Assembly: GCA_964533055.1 (NCBI GenBank)
Contig: CAZHKZ010000002.1
Span: 1-64,000 of the forward strand
Direction: 5' to 3'
Origin: JACROF01 sp964533055
GTDB lineage: Bacteria; Patescibacteriota; Microgenomatia; Levybacterales; UBA12049
Length of the DNA: 64,000 nt
A program made the position numbers and the translations under genes. The notes under the pieces are model-generated. The model did not search any database. It saw only the letters and a list, made by a program, of their open reading frames with translations, and was not told where the DNA came from. Positions 36,089 to 44,675 of this stretch are shown here, one piece after another; position 1 is the first letter of the stretch; every line of letters starts with the position of its first letter.

Positions 36089-37934
36089 GCTTCTTACGCT
36101 AGTTGTCCCGACCTATAAACAAGAAAAAACCATTTTAAGAAACATTAAGAAGTTACAAGCTTCGGTTAGAAACCTTCCATTCAAAACAGAAATTATTGTT
36201 GTAATAGATGGTCACCTCGATAAGACTCCACAAATCTTAAAAAATATTCAATCTAAAAGCCTTAGAATTATTGGGTATCCAGAAAATCAGGGAAAAGGAT
36301 TTGCAGTTCGCTATGGGATGCTGCAAGGTAAAGGGGATGTAATTGGATTCATTGATGGAGATTTAGATATTAACCCTACAGGTATTTCAATGTTGATTAA
36401 TCATCTTCAGTGGTATGACGCAGATATTGTTATTGGGAGTAAGCTTCATCCTGTATCTCAGGTTGATTATCCAGTTTTTAGAAAAATACTTTCATGGGGA
36501 TATAGGAATCTTATACGTTTGCTTTTTGGGTTAAAGGTCAGAGATTCACAGGTTGGACTGAAACTTTTTAGGAGAAAAGTAGTTATGGATGTTTTCCCGA
36601 GACTACTAGTTAAGAAATTTGCATTTGATATTGAGGCATTAGCTGTTTCGCATCACTTAGGTTACAAGAGAATATTTGAAGCCCCCATTAGATTAGAGTT
36701 TAAATATTTGAGTAATCTCAATGCGAAAACATTTTGGAAGACTATATTATTTATGAGTTGGGACACAATGGCTGTATTCTATCGACTTCATATTTTGAAC
36801 TATTACAACGAATCTAGGAAATTATCCAACGCTAAAAAAATTGTAATATTTAACTGGAGAGATATTAAGAATCCTTTATCAGGTGGAGCTGAAATACTCA
36901 CCCATGAAATTGCTAAAGGCTTAGTTGCTGAAGGTAATACAGTGACAATCTTTTGTTCTCATTTTAAGAAAGGTAAAAGAAGAGAGATGATTGACGGAGT
37001 ATTAATTATTAGACAAGGAAATCCCGATATTCGATCGTTGTTTAACTCTGTCCACTGGAAGGCATTTCGTTATTACTCAAGATATCTAAAAGGAAATGTC
37101 AATGTTGTTATAGACGAAATACACGGTGTACCATTTTTTACAAGATTATATGTTAAGGAAAGAATTGTTGTTTTAATATGCGAGGTTGCAAATAATGTTT
37201 GGGATACAGCATTTTCTTTTCCATGGAATATACTGGGTAAATATTCTGAAAAATTGTTTATTAATTTTTATCGTGGACTTGCTTTCTTCACCATTTCACA
37301 ATCAACTAAAAAAGATTTAGTCGATATTGGGATTTCAGCTGAGTCTATAAAAGTTATCCCAATGGGCATATCAACATATAAGTTGCCCAAAGTCAAAAAG
37401 GAGACGTATCCTACAGCAATTTTTGTTGCGCGCATTAATAAAATGAAAGGAATAGAAGACGCAATTGAAGCTTGGAAAACCGTATGTAATAAATATCCCA
37501 AAGCAATGCTTTGGGTGGTGGGAAAAGGAGATGAAAATTACCTTAACTATTTGGGTAAAAAAATTAAGTTATTAAAGCTTGAGAACAATATTCAGTTCCA
37601 CGGTTACATTTCTGAAGAGAAAAAATTTAAACTTTTGGCAAAGGCTCACTTTATTGTCTCCCCATCAATTAGAGAAGGTTTCGGTCTAACAATTCCAGAA
37701 GCTGGATCAGTATTCACGCCAGCAGTTATTTATGATGCGCCAGGCTTGAGGGAATTGGTTGATTCCACAAACGGAATTAGGTTGAAAAAAAATTCTGTAG
37801 AAGAATTGTCTAAAGCGATGTTATCGATGTTTTCTAGTAGCCAAAAAACCTTAAGAATGGGTAGACATGCTTATAGAAAAAGTATAATATATAGGTGGGA
37901 AAATACAGTAAATTCTTTTAAGGAAGCAATATAA
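36075..37934 (+). CDS. GT2-GT4 fusion glycosyltransferase
   Basis: Protein of 619 residues with two catalytic domains. The N-terminal GT2 domain (about 6-230) resembles polyprenyl-phosphate sugar synthases: VVPTYKQEKTI, FIDGDLDINP and VRDSQVGLKLFRR. Its first acidic motif reads VVIDGHLDKT at about 42-51, so the first Asp of the usual DDGS is Ile. The GT4 domain (about 255-615) begins with IVIFNWRDIKNPLSGGAEI and holds EGFGLTIPEAGS, the EX7E element. Such a fusion would tie donor-lipid synthesis to a second sugar transfer (inference). Stop and next start are 1 nt apart. Confidence 0.85.
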   Translation: MEKIKLLTLVVPTYKQEKTILRNIKKLQASVRNLPFKTEIIVVIDGHLDKTPQILKNIQSKSLRIIGYPENQGKGFAVRYGMLQGKGDVIGFIDGDLDINPTGISMLINHLQWYDADIVIGSKLHPVSQVDYPVFRKILSWGYRNLIRLLFGLKVRDSQVGLKLFRRKVVMDVFPRLLVKKFAFDIEALAVSHHLGYKRIFEAPIRLEFKYLSNLNAKTFWKTILFMSWDTMAVFYRLHILNYYNESRKLSNAKKIVIFNWRDIKNPLSGGAEILTHEIAKGLVAEGNTVTIFCSHFKKGKRREMIDGVLIIRQGNPDIRSLFNSVHWKAFRYYSRYLKGNVNVVIDEIHGVPFFTRLYVKERIVVLICEVANNVWDTAFSFPWNILGKYSEKLFINFYRGLAFFTISQSTKKDLVDIGISAESIKVIPMGISTYKLPKVKKETYPTAIFVARINKMKGIEDAIEAWKTVCNKYPKAMLWVVGKGDENYLNYLGKKIKLLKLENNIQFHGYISEEKKFKLLAKAHFIVSPSIREGFGLTIPEAGSVFTPAVIYDAPGLRELVDSTNGIRLKKNSVEELSKAMLSMFSSSQKTLRMGRHAYRKSIIYRWENTVNSFKEAI

Positions 37935-37935
37935 T

Positions 37936-39093
37936 ATGAGAAAATTTATACATTTTACACAACCATTGTTTGGCAAAGAGGAAAGAAAGGAAGTCTTAGA
38001 TGCTATGGCAAGCGGTTGGGTAACATTGGGGCCCAAAACAAAGCAATTTGAAGAAGATTTTGCTAAATATGTTGATGCTAAGTTTGCGATAGGCGTTACA
38101 TCATGTACTGCAGGCCTTCATTTATCTCTTGTTGCTGCAGGTATTGGGTCAGGTGATGAAGTAATCACAACTCCATTTACATTTGTTGCCTCAGTTAACG
38201 TGATAGAGCATGTTGGGGCAAAGCCAGTCTTTGTTGATGTAGAAAAGGATTCCTTTCTCATGGATGCTGATCAGATTGAAAAGGTAATTACAAAAAAAAC
38301 AAAAGCTATCATCCCTGTTCACTATGGTGGGCAAGCAGTAGATATGAGAAAAATTATGAAGATCGCTAAAAAACATAATTTAGTCGTTATTGAGGATGCT
38401 GCACATGCAACTGGTGCAATGTTTAACGGTCAAAAAATTGGAACCCACGGAGATTTTGTAAATTTTTCCTTCCATCCAGTTAAAAATATGTCAACCGGTG
38501 ATGGGGGAATGATAACTACAAACAATCAAAAATACGCTGAGATTCTTAGCCAACTTAGACTGCATGGTATGAGCAAAGATGCCTGGAAGCGTCATTCAGC
38601 AAGCGGTTCATGGAAATATGACATTGTCTCTCCTGGTTATAAGTACAATATGACAGACATACAGTCAGCTCTTGGGATTCAGCAGTTAAAGAAACTGCCG
38701 TCTTTCATCAAAACAAGACAAAAATACGCCAAAATCTATGATGATTTGTTTATCAATACACCTGAAATATCTATCCCAGCTGTTTTACGCAAGGGAGAGC
38801 ATATTTATAGTCTTTATACGGTTAAAATCAATTCTGCAAATCTATCTATTGATAGGGATGAGATTATTGAATTATTAAAAGAAGCTCAAATTGGACCGAG
38901 TGTGTACTTTATTCCTGTGCATCACTTTACCTACTATAAAGATAAATATAAATTTAATCCAAAGAAATTCCCTGTAACAGAGGAGATTTTTACACAGATT
39001 ATTTCTTTGCCGTTGTACCCAGGGATGAAAGAAGCAGATATCAGATATGTTGCTAATCAACTCGTATCAATTATTTCTTCACATAGAAAATGA
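37936..39093 (+). CDS. DegT/DnrJ/EryC1/StrS sugar aminotransferase
   Basis: PLP-dependent enzyme of 385 residues that converts a nucleotide-linked keto sugar to an amino sugar. GCxTAGLHL-like TSCTAGLHLSL is at about 55-65, IEDAAHATGA at about 152-161 and the PLP-binding lysine is Lys183 in SFHPVKNMSTGDGG. PGYKYNMTDIQSALGI is the conserved C-terminal-half motif. Length is normal (370-400). Together with the overlapping acetyltransferase it forms a WecE/WecD-like pair for an N-acylated amino-deoxy sugar; the dehydratase that makes the keto sugar is not in the window. Confidence 0.92.
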   Translation: MRKFIHFTQPLFGKEERKEVLDAMASGWVTLGPKTKQFEEDFAKYVDAKFAIGVTSCTAGLHLSLVAAGIGSGDEVITTPFTFVASVNVIEHVGAKPVFVDVEKDSFLMDADQIEKVITKKTKAIIPVHYGGQAVDMRKIMKIAKKHNLVVIEDAAHATGAMFNGQKIGTHGDFVNFSFHPVKNMSTGDGGMITTNNQKYAEILSQLRLHGMSKDAWKRHSASGSWKYDIVSPGYKYNMTDIQSALGIQQLKKLPSFIKTRQKYAKIYDDLFINTPEISIPAVLRKGEHIYSLYTVKINSANLSIDRDEIIELLKEAQIGPSVYFIPVHHFTYYKDKYKFNPKKFPVTEEIFTQIISLPLYPGMKEADIRYVANQLVSIISSHRK

Positions 39094-39836
39094 AATATTC
39101 ATGGAGAGTCCTTGAATTTGATTCTAGAATATTTGGACTCACTTTCGCCAAAGTCCTCCTTTCAGATTCTGGAGACCATACGGATGAAGATATTGCAATT
39201 TTAATCAATGAACTAGTCGAGCAAGGAGTGTCCTATGCAAGCGTACGAATTCCAATAACTAATTTGGAAGCAGTACATCAATTTGAGAAGAACTCCTTTG
39301 TTTTAGTCGACTCACTTGTCGCGTTAAGCAAAAAAATTGACGATCAAACACCGGATCCTATCGAAAATGAAAATATAAGAAGAGCAAAGATTGAAGATCT
39401 TGAGATGCTAAAACAAATTGCAGAGGATTCAATGGTGGAGAATAGATTTTACAGAGATCCTTTTTTTAAGAAAATGCTTCGAAAGGTTCGAAAGATATAC
39501 TCTGGATGGATTGAAAATTCATTCAAAAAAATAGTAGCTGATGAAATTTTGGTTTATTTAAAAAACAATATTCCAGTTGGGTTCATTGTCCTTGAGAATT
39601 CTGGGCATATCCCACTAATAGCAGTTTCGCAAGAGCATCGGGGGAGTGGTATCGCAAGTACTCTTATTCAGCACGCGGTCGGTCATTTTAAACGTGATAA
39701 AATAAGCTTGGTACTGATTGAAGCCATTCTTGGGAACATCTCTGCGATCAGAGCTTATGAAGCCAATGGCTTTAAGATGACCGGGGGATTCTATACGCTT
39801 GCTTGGCATAATGATCACATTACTTCTCATAATTAG
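39090..39836 (+). CDS. GNAT acetyltransferase, WecD/RffC-like
   Basis: Protein of 248 residues. The N-terminal half (FDSRIFGLTFAKV, GVSYASVRIP, NLEAVHQFEKNSFVLVDSL) matches the layout of dTDP-fucosamine acetyltransferase WecD. The C-terminal GNAT domain has the acetyl-CoA loop VSQEHRGSGIASTLI at about 178-192 and NISAIRAYEANGF at about 216-228. It overlaps the aminotransferase by 4 nt, so acetylation of the new amino group is the likely job. It extends 26 nt into the following gene. Confidence 0.85.
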   Translation: MKYSWRVLEFDSRIFGLTFAKVLLSDSGDHTDEDIAILINELVEQGVSYASVRIPITNLEAVHQFEKNSFVLVDSLVALSKKIDDQTPDPIENENIRRAKIEDLEMLKQIAEDSMVENRFYRDPFFKKMLRKVRKIYSGWIENSFKKIVADEILVYLKNNIPVGFIVLENSGHIPLIAVSQEHRGSGIASTLIQHAVGHFKRDKISLVLIEAILGNISAIRAYEANGFKMTGGFYTLAWHNDHITSHN

Positions 39837-41295
39837 TGTAATAATTCCAATCCTAGCATTCTTTTTTGAGATTTACCCTAGACTCATCAATAAAAAGATA
39901 GGTGTGGATATTTGGACACACCTTTTGTACCTTAAAGAATATAAAAAACAAAAAGGTATACCAAATAATATTTCAGATGGGTTTATCATTCCTGGAGGCT
40001 ATGATTATCCACCAATGTTTATAACATTGTTATCAAAGTTCTCTATTAGAATTGTTGAGAAATATGAATATCTCTTCTCTCCCTTTTTCGACTTGATACA
40101 TCTTATAGCTATTTTCTTTATTACGTATGTGATCACTGGTGATTTAGCAATGTCATTACTGACACAAGCACTCTATACTCTGACACCAATAATAATTCTT
40201 GAGAATTCAAGCGCAACACCTAGATCTCTTGGGTATCTATTATTTACGCTCTTATTTTTTTCAATTTTTAACTACACAAATAGTGGATATGAATTATTTT
40301 TGCTCTTAGCTATCTTATTCGGTTCACTAATTCTTCTTACACACAGATTCACAACACAGGGATTCTTAATTTATTCTATAGTGTTCTCGCTTGTTGAACT
40401 AAATCCTGTGTATATTGAAATTTTTCTTGGCTCGTTTCTTGGCGCAATTATCTTTTCAAAAGGATTTTATTTGAAGGTATTAGCTGGTCATATAGGAAAT
40501 TTAAAATTTTGGTATAAAAATATCGAATTTAGATTTTTCCATCAGATAAAAGGAGATTATAAATCTCATAAAAGTTCAGATTTCGTATTTAAAATCTACA
40601 ATCAATTCATAAATATCCCCCCAGTTGTTCTTGCAGTAACAAATCCTTGGATATTATTTGTATTTCTGTCTATGCTTTTCTATTTTCCATCTGACCCTAT
40701 TTTACAGAGGTTATTATTATGGATTATGATCTCCTACGTTCTTGCGTTAGTTACTATTTGGGTTAAAAAACTTCGATTTTTAGGGGAGGGTCAAAGATAT
40801 CTTGAGCTATCAGCTTTTCCATCTGCCTTCTTGGCAGCAAGATTTATACTTCAATATAGAGTGGATAATTTAACTCTTTCGATATATGGGCTAGCAACAA
40901 TTGTGGGGATTTCCTCGCTTGTAACAATCATTGTGATTCAGAGAAAAGCGATAATTAAGGACAGATTGCGAACACTCATTCCAGAGTTAGAGAATATGTA
41001 TTTATATATCAAAAAAATGAAGAAAAGACCAAGAATTCTTTGTATTCCTCATCAAATAACAACAAATACGATTTTTCATACTGGTGCTGATGTTTTTGTT
41101 AATGCAAATTATAGGGATATTGAAAAGATCTCAGAGGCTTATCCGTTTTTTAGAGTGCCAATCAACAGTTTTATGAAGAAACATAAACTCGATCTAATTT
41201 TACTTAATGAAGAATATGCAAAAATCTCAGATTTAAAAATTAGAGGTTACAAAGTATTGAAGAGATTTGGGAATATCGTTCTGTTATCTATTTAG
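39811..41295 (+). CDS. Large membrane protein, putative GT-C, inverted pair copy A
   Basis: Protein of 494 residues with about 11 helices. The first loop has LINKKIGVDIWTHLLYLKE and GGYDYPPMFITLL, recalling ArnT-like first loops, and the cytoplasmic or extracytoplasmic tail has RPRILCIPHQITTNTIFHTGADVF and VPIN. The ATG at 39811 starts directly at TM1; a TTG 12 nt upstream is less likely. It overlaps the acetyltransferase by 26 nt. Its stop overlaps the 3' end of a minus-strand paralogue by 8 nt. No family name is recognised; a transferase role is inferred. Confidence 0.75.
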   Translation: MITLLLIISVIIPILAFFFEIYPRLINKKIGVDIWTHLLYLKEYKKQKGIPNNISDGFIIPGGYDYPPMFITLLSKFSIRIVEKYEYLFSPFFDLIHLIAIFFITYVITGDLAMSLLTQALYTLTPIIILENSSATPRSLGYLLFTLLFFSIFNYTNSGYELFLLLAILFGSLILLTHRFTTQGFLIYSIVFSLVELNPVYIEIFLGSFLGAIIFSKGFYLKVLAGHIGNLKFWYKNIEFRFFHQIKGDYKSHKSSDFVFKIYNQFINIPPVVLAVTNPWILFVFLSMLFYFPSDPILQRLLLWIMISYVLALVTIWVKKLRFLGEGQRYLELSAFPSAFLAARFILQYRVDNLTLSIYGLATIVGISSLVTIIVIQRKAIIKDRLRTLIPELENMYLYIKKMKKRPRILCIPHQITTNTIFHTGADVFVNANYRDIEKISEAYPFFRVPINSFMKKHKLDLILLNEEYAKISDLKIRGYKVLKRFGNIVLLSI

Positions 41296-42790
41296 AAAGA
41301 GATACAAGCTTTACATCACCAGACTCGTATACAACTTTCTTCTGTGATAGGCCCAGTTCTTTGAGCGTTGCAAAGCTTTCTTTTACAAGAGCGTGGGTTA
41401 GGTCATATTTCCTTGCTAGTTCATTAATAGGCACCGTAAGTATCGGATATACCTCCTGCACTCTCATTAGGCCAGGATTGTCTGCATTTACAAATACTTG
41501 TGCTTTCGTGTGATAGATGGTCATTGTTGTGTTTTGGTGTGGAATACAGACTATTCTAGGCCTGGTATTTTGTTTATTAATAAAAGAAAAGACTTTTTCA
41601 AGGTCCGAAGTAATGCTTCTGTTTTTATCCTTAATGACCCCCTTTATTTGGATGAATAAAATTACACTTAAATTAAGTAATAAAAGTAGGACAAATAAAA
41701 CTTTAATCAGCAGTGAGAATGGACTTTTTAGTAGTTCGAAAAGAAGATATGAAGAAAGTATGGATGATGGAACAGTTGCCATCTCCATATATCTTTGTCC
41801 TTCTCCAATTGGCATGAGTTTTTTAGTTTTCAAAACTACAACACCCAGTACATAGAAAAATATTATCCAGGCTGACATTGCTTGATACAATGGGTTTTGG
41901 TGTAGCCAGCCTGCCTGAAACGATAGTAATACGCCGAACCCAGACAGTGCCCAGGGATTGAGGCCAAATATAGCTACTGGAGAAAAAACAGACAAGAAAG
42001 TATATATTTTATTTACAAAATCAGTTTTTGTATTTTTTTTGATTACTCCTCTAATTTGATGTGCAAATCTATAATCAAGATTTTTTATCCAAAAATATAT
42101 ATTGAACATGTGTCCCTTCAACACTCTAATGTAATATCCTCTTGTTGCTAACATTGCAATTGCAAATCCTAGAAGGAAGCTTTGCATAAAGACCCCGGTA
42201 TTAAGCAAGAAGGTAAAGAATATTGCAATAAATAAAAATGATTGAATAGCAAATCTGTGTGTTAGGAATAGAAGGGAGGTAAAGAGTACACCAAGAATAT
42301 AAAAGAGAATATTGCCCTGAAAAACAAATAATAATAGAGGGACTACTGCAAGTGAAAAATTAAAGTAACCAAGTGATCTTGGTGTAAGGTAGCTATTCTC
42401 AATTGCAATCATTGGTGTCAACATATACATTACTTGTGCTGTAAGTGCTAGTAGCTGATTTCCAGTCAGATAATATGCCAAGTAAAAAACGAAGATAACT
42501 TGAAGGGAGTCTATAAAGGGGGCAATGATGCCCTGAATATGGAGCAATTTAGTTCTAGGTATAAATGATAATATTGTCGGGAATATCGGAGGATAGTCGA
42601 AGTATCCTTCAATTAAAAATTGGCCGCCTAATATTTTTGTAGGAATTCTATGATTATTTTTTCTAATATGGTCAGTTTCTAAAAGTCGAGTCCATACATC
42701 CACACCAAAGAGTTTATTAAATAATCTAGGATATGATTGGAGGATAAAGCTAAGTAAAGGAATGATGAGTGGTAATAATGCTTGTCCCAT
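41288..42790 (-). CDS. Large membrane protein, putative GT-C, inverted pair copy B
   Basis: Protein of 500 residues, paralogue of the 39811 product in opposite orientation. Shared elements in order: PRLFNKLFGVDVWTRLLE, YFDYPPIFPTIL, ENSYLTPRSLGYF, the FAHQIRG loop, GEGQRYMEM, RPRIVCIPHQNTT, TIYHTKAQVFVNAD and VPIN. Both proteins are full length. The ATG at 42788-42790 lies 13 nt after a TATAAT with a good -35. Its 3' end overlaps that of the plus-strand copy by 8 nt, so the two transcripts are convergent and antisense at their ends. Confidence 0.75.
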   Translation of the reverse strand: MGQALLPLIIPLLSFILQSYPRLFNKLFGVDVWTRLLETDHIRKNNHRIPTKILGGQFLIEGYFDYPPIFPTILSFIPRTKLLHIQGIIAPFIDSLQVIFVFYLAYYLTGNQLLALTAQVMYMLTPMIAIENSYLTPRSLGYFNFSLAVVPLLLFVFQGNILFYILGVLFTSLLFLTHRFAIQSFLFIAIFFTFLLNTGVFMQSFLLGFAIAMLATRGYYIRVLKGHMFNIYFWIKNLDYRFAHQIRGVIKKNTKTDFVNKIYTFLSVFSPVAIFGLNPWALSGFGVLLSFQAGWLHQNPLYQAMSAWIIFFYVLGVVVLKTKKLMPIGEGQRYMEMATVPSSILSSYLLFELLKSPFSLLIKVLFVLLLLLNLSVILFIQIKGVIKDKNRSITSDLEKVFSFINKQNTRPRIVCIPHQNTTMTIYHTKAQVFVNADNPGLMRVQEVYPILTVPINELARKYDLTHALVKESFATLKELGLSQKKVVYESGDVKLVSLSK

Positions 42791-42803
42791 AGATCTAAAC
42801 AGA

Positions 42804-42832
42804 ATTATATGGAATAAGGAATTCTAATGCAA
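42804..42832 (-). promoter_or_regulatory. Minus-strand promoter TTGCAT-17-TATAAT
   Basis: Minus-strand -35 TTGCAT (42827-42832), 17-nt spacer and perfect -10 TATAAT (42804-42809), 13 nt before the ATG of the 41288-42790 gene. The predicted leader is only about 6-7 nt. The remaining part of this 133-nt gap (42833-42923) shows no gene and no convincing terminator. Confidence 0.65.
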
Positions 42833-42923
42833 TAACACTTTATTGCACTTAGTATTTGGCCATGAAAATCAAAAATTATCAGATTAGTTGCTCAGAGGAA
42901 TTTTTCTCCACATCGGATGACAG

Positions 42924-43895
42924 TTAGAGCAGGTCTTTATATGCAGTTGCTTTCCAGTCATATTTCTTTGCAAGCTTAATCATGTTTGCTATACCATCTT
43001 CCATGCTGTATTTTGGTTCGAATCCTAGTAGCTTTTGAGCTCTCGATATATCTAATGCTCCTCTGAAAACTTGTTGGCTAGTTGGCTCTTTTACTTCATA
43101 TTCAAATTTTGGAAAATATTTTTTTAATGCTTCTGCAAAGTCTGAGGATAACCTGGGTTCACCTCTGGAAATATTGAAAGTTTGATACATAGCACTAGGT
43201 GATAATATGCACTTTGTAAATCCATCTGCAACATCACGTACATCTGAAAAATCTAATGTTTCGCCTCTAACAACCCATGCTGATTTTTTCTGAATTGCTG
43301 CATCAAACAAAAGTTGAGTAACTCTATTTGCAGCATCAGTGTATCCATAAACTGAAGTTGGCCTAACGATAACCCATTCTTTTTTTGATAGTTTGACAAA
43401 GTATTCACCTGCTGCTTTTGTTGCGCCATAAGTGTTGATTGGATTCAGCATAACGTCTTCTGGTTGTGGAGACTGGGTGAAGTGGCCGTATGACATACTG
43501 GAAGAGGTATATATAAATCTTCGTGCCGACGGAGAATTTTCAAATGCTTCAAGGACTCTAAGCGTGCCATCCATGTTGATCGGAATCATTGATGATTGGT
43601 AATTTGGGAGTGGTCTAGCCATTGGTAGGCCAGCAAGATGGACTACAATCTCTGGTCTAAATTTATCAAAAGCTGTTTTGAGACTAGTGCTATCCTCAAT
43701 ATTCTCATCGATAATTAGATGTGGAATGTTTCTGTGAAGAAGCTCTCTGTGTTCTAAGGCAGCTTTATAATAGAGGGGTTTATCAATAAAACTTAAGAAT
43801 GCATCGTAGACACATATTTTATGACCTAACGACATTAGCTGTTCAGCTAGGTAGCTCCCAATGAATCCAGATCCTCCTGTAATTAGTATTTTCAT
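42924..43895 (-). CDS. NAD-dependent epimerase/dehydratase (extended SDR)
   Basis: Protein of 323 residues. The dinucleotide-binding GGSGFIGSYLAEQL is at about 7-20, HLAGLPMARPL at about 86-96, the serine motif YTSSSMSYG at about 129-137 and the catalytic pair in YGATKAAGEYF at about 156-166. RPTSVYG follows. It is a nucleotide-sugar epimerase or dehydratase; the exact reaction is not clear, and GalE-type RYFN is absent. It is divergent from the methyltransferase at 43974 with a compact two-way promoter region between them. Confidence 0.88.
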   Translation of the reverse strand: MKILITGGSGFIGSYLAEQLMSLGHKICVYDAFLSFIDKPLYYKAALEHRELLHRNIPHLIIDENIEDSTSLKTAFDKFRPEIVVHLAGLPMARPLPNYQSSMIPINMDGTLRVLEAFENSPSARRFIYTSSSMSYGHFTQSPQPEDVMLNPINTYGATKAAGEYFVKLSKKEWVIVRPTSVYGYTDAANRVTQLLFDAAIQKKSAWVVRGETLDFSDVRDVADGFTKCILSPSAMYQTFNISRGEPRLSSDFAEALKKYFPKFEYEVKEPTSQQVFRGALDISRAQKLLGFEPKYSMEDGIANMIKLAKKYDWKATAYKDLL

Positions 43896-43973
43896 CTATT
43901 GCAATTTCTATTAAATCTAGTACATTGTAATAAGAAAACGTTGAGGAATCAATAAGAAGAATTACTTTTCATT
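43896..43973. promoter_or_regulatory. Divergent promoter region with back-to-back -35 elements
   Basis: Minus strand: -35 TTGATT (43947-43952), 17-nt spacer, -10 TACAAT (43924-43929), 28 nt before the ATG of the epimerase. Plus strand: -35 TTGAGG (43941-43946), 16-nt spacer, weak -10 TACTTT (43963-43968), 5 nt before the ATG of the methyltransferase. The two -35 elements touch, so polymerases would compete for the same face of DNA. The minus promoter is the stronger one. Confidence 0.5.
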
Positions 43974-44675
43974 ATGAAACAGAACAGAATGAAGTACGTC
44001 TCAGAAAGAGATGAAAAAAGTCAGATAGTCCCAGGTCATAAGTATTTATATGACTGGGTAATGAGTAATGTTAAAAAAGGGGAAACGCTAGATATCGGTT
44101 GTTGGAATGGGCATCTTGAGTTACTTTTTAAAGATTCTCAACACCATATTACAGGTATTGATTTAGAGGAAGAACCTTTAAGATTTGCAAGAAAGAAATT
44201 TAAAAAATATTCATTTATTCAGGCTGATATTTCAAAACCGCTATCTTTTAAAAGCAAGTCTTTTAATACAGTTTTGTATTTTATGGTTTTGGAGCACATT
44301 CCAAAAGGAACTGAATTACAGTCACTAAAAAATATCAATAAAGTCCTAAAGAAAAACGGCTTATTATTTATGAATACAATGAATGATACCTTTCTCTCAA
44401 ACCTCCTTGACCCTGCATATATTTTCGGTCACAGACATTATTCAGAAAAGCGACTTAGATCATTCTTAAAAAAAGCTGGTTTCGAAATTAAAGAGATTCA
44501 TTATAACGCTGGCTTTTATACGACACTACACATATTCCTTTTATATTTTTTTAAACATATTTTAAGACGATCAGAGCCAAGAAATGCATTTCTCGATCGG
44601 CTAATGATGAGAGATTATAGAAACAAAGGCTTTGCTGAGATAGATATTCTTGCAAAAAAAGTCAAAGATTTATGA
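43974..44675 (+). CDS. Class I SAM-dependent methyltransferase (I)
   Basis: Protein of 233 residues. Motif I LDIGCWNGHLE lies at about 39-49, the acidic ITGIDLEEEPL at about 62-72, and the motif IV region VLYFMVLEHIPKG at about 100-112, with KVLKKNGLLFMNT as the beta-5 region. It is a Methyltransf_11-like fold and probably methylates a sugar or lipid-linked glycan. It is followed with a 4-nt overlap by a GT2, which suggests coupled modification (inference). Confidence 0.88.
   Translation: MKQNRMKYVSERDEKSQIVPGHKYLYDWVMSNVKKGETLDIGCWNGHLELLFKDSQHHITGIDLEEEPLRFARKKFKKYSFIQADISKPLSFKSKSFNTVLYFMVLEHIPKGTELQSLKNINKVLKKNGLLFMNTMNDTFLSNLLDPAYIFGHRHYSEKRLRSFLKKAGFEIKEIHYNAGFYTTLHIFLLYFFKHILRRSEPRNAFLDRLMMRDYRNKGFAEIDILAKKVKDL

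Noticed and set aside
41517..41855. 112-codon plus-strand open frame
   Set aside because: It is antisense to the clearly conserved 41288-42790 membrane protein, whose paralogue supports the minus-strand reading.
42833..42923. Possible terminator after the minus-strand epimerase gene
   Set aside because: The GAG...CTC pairing around the T-rich stretch gives no stable stem on close inspection.
43015..43025. GGTTCGAATCC, resembling the T-arm of a tRNA
   Set aside because: The flanking bases do not form a proper T-stem, no acceptor or anticodon arm is present, and the bases encode GFEPK in the minus-strand epimerase.
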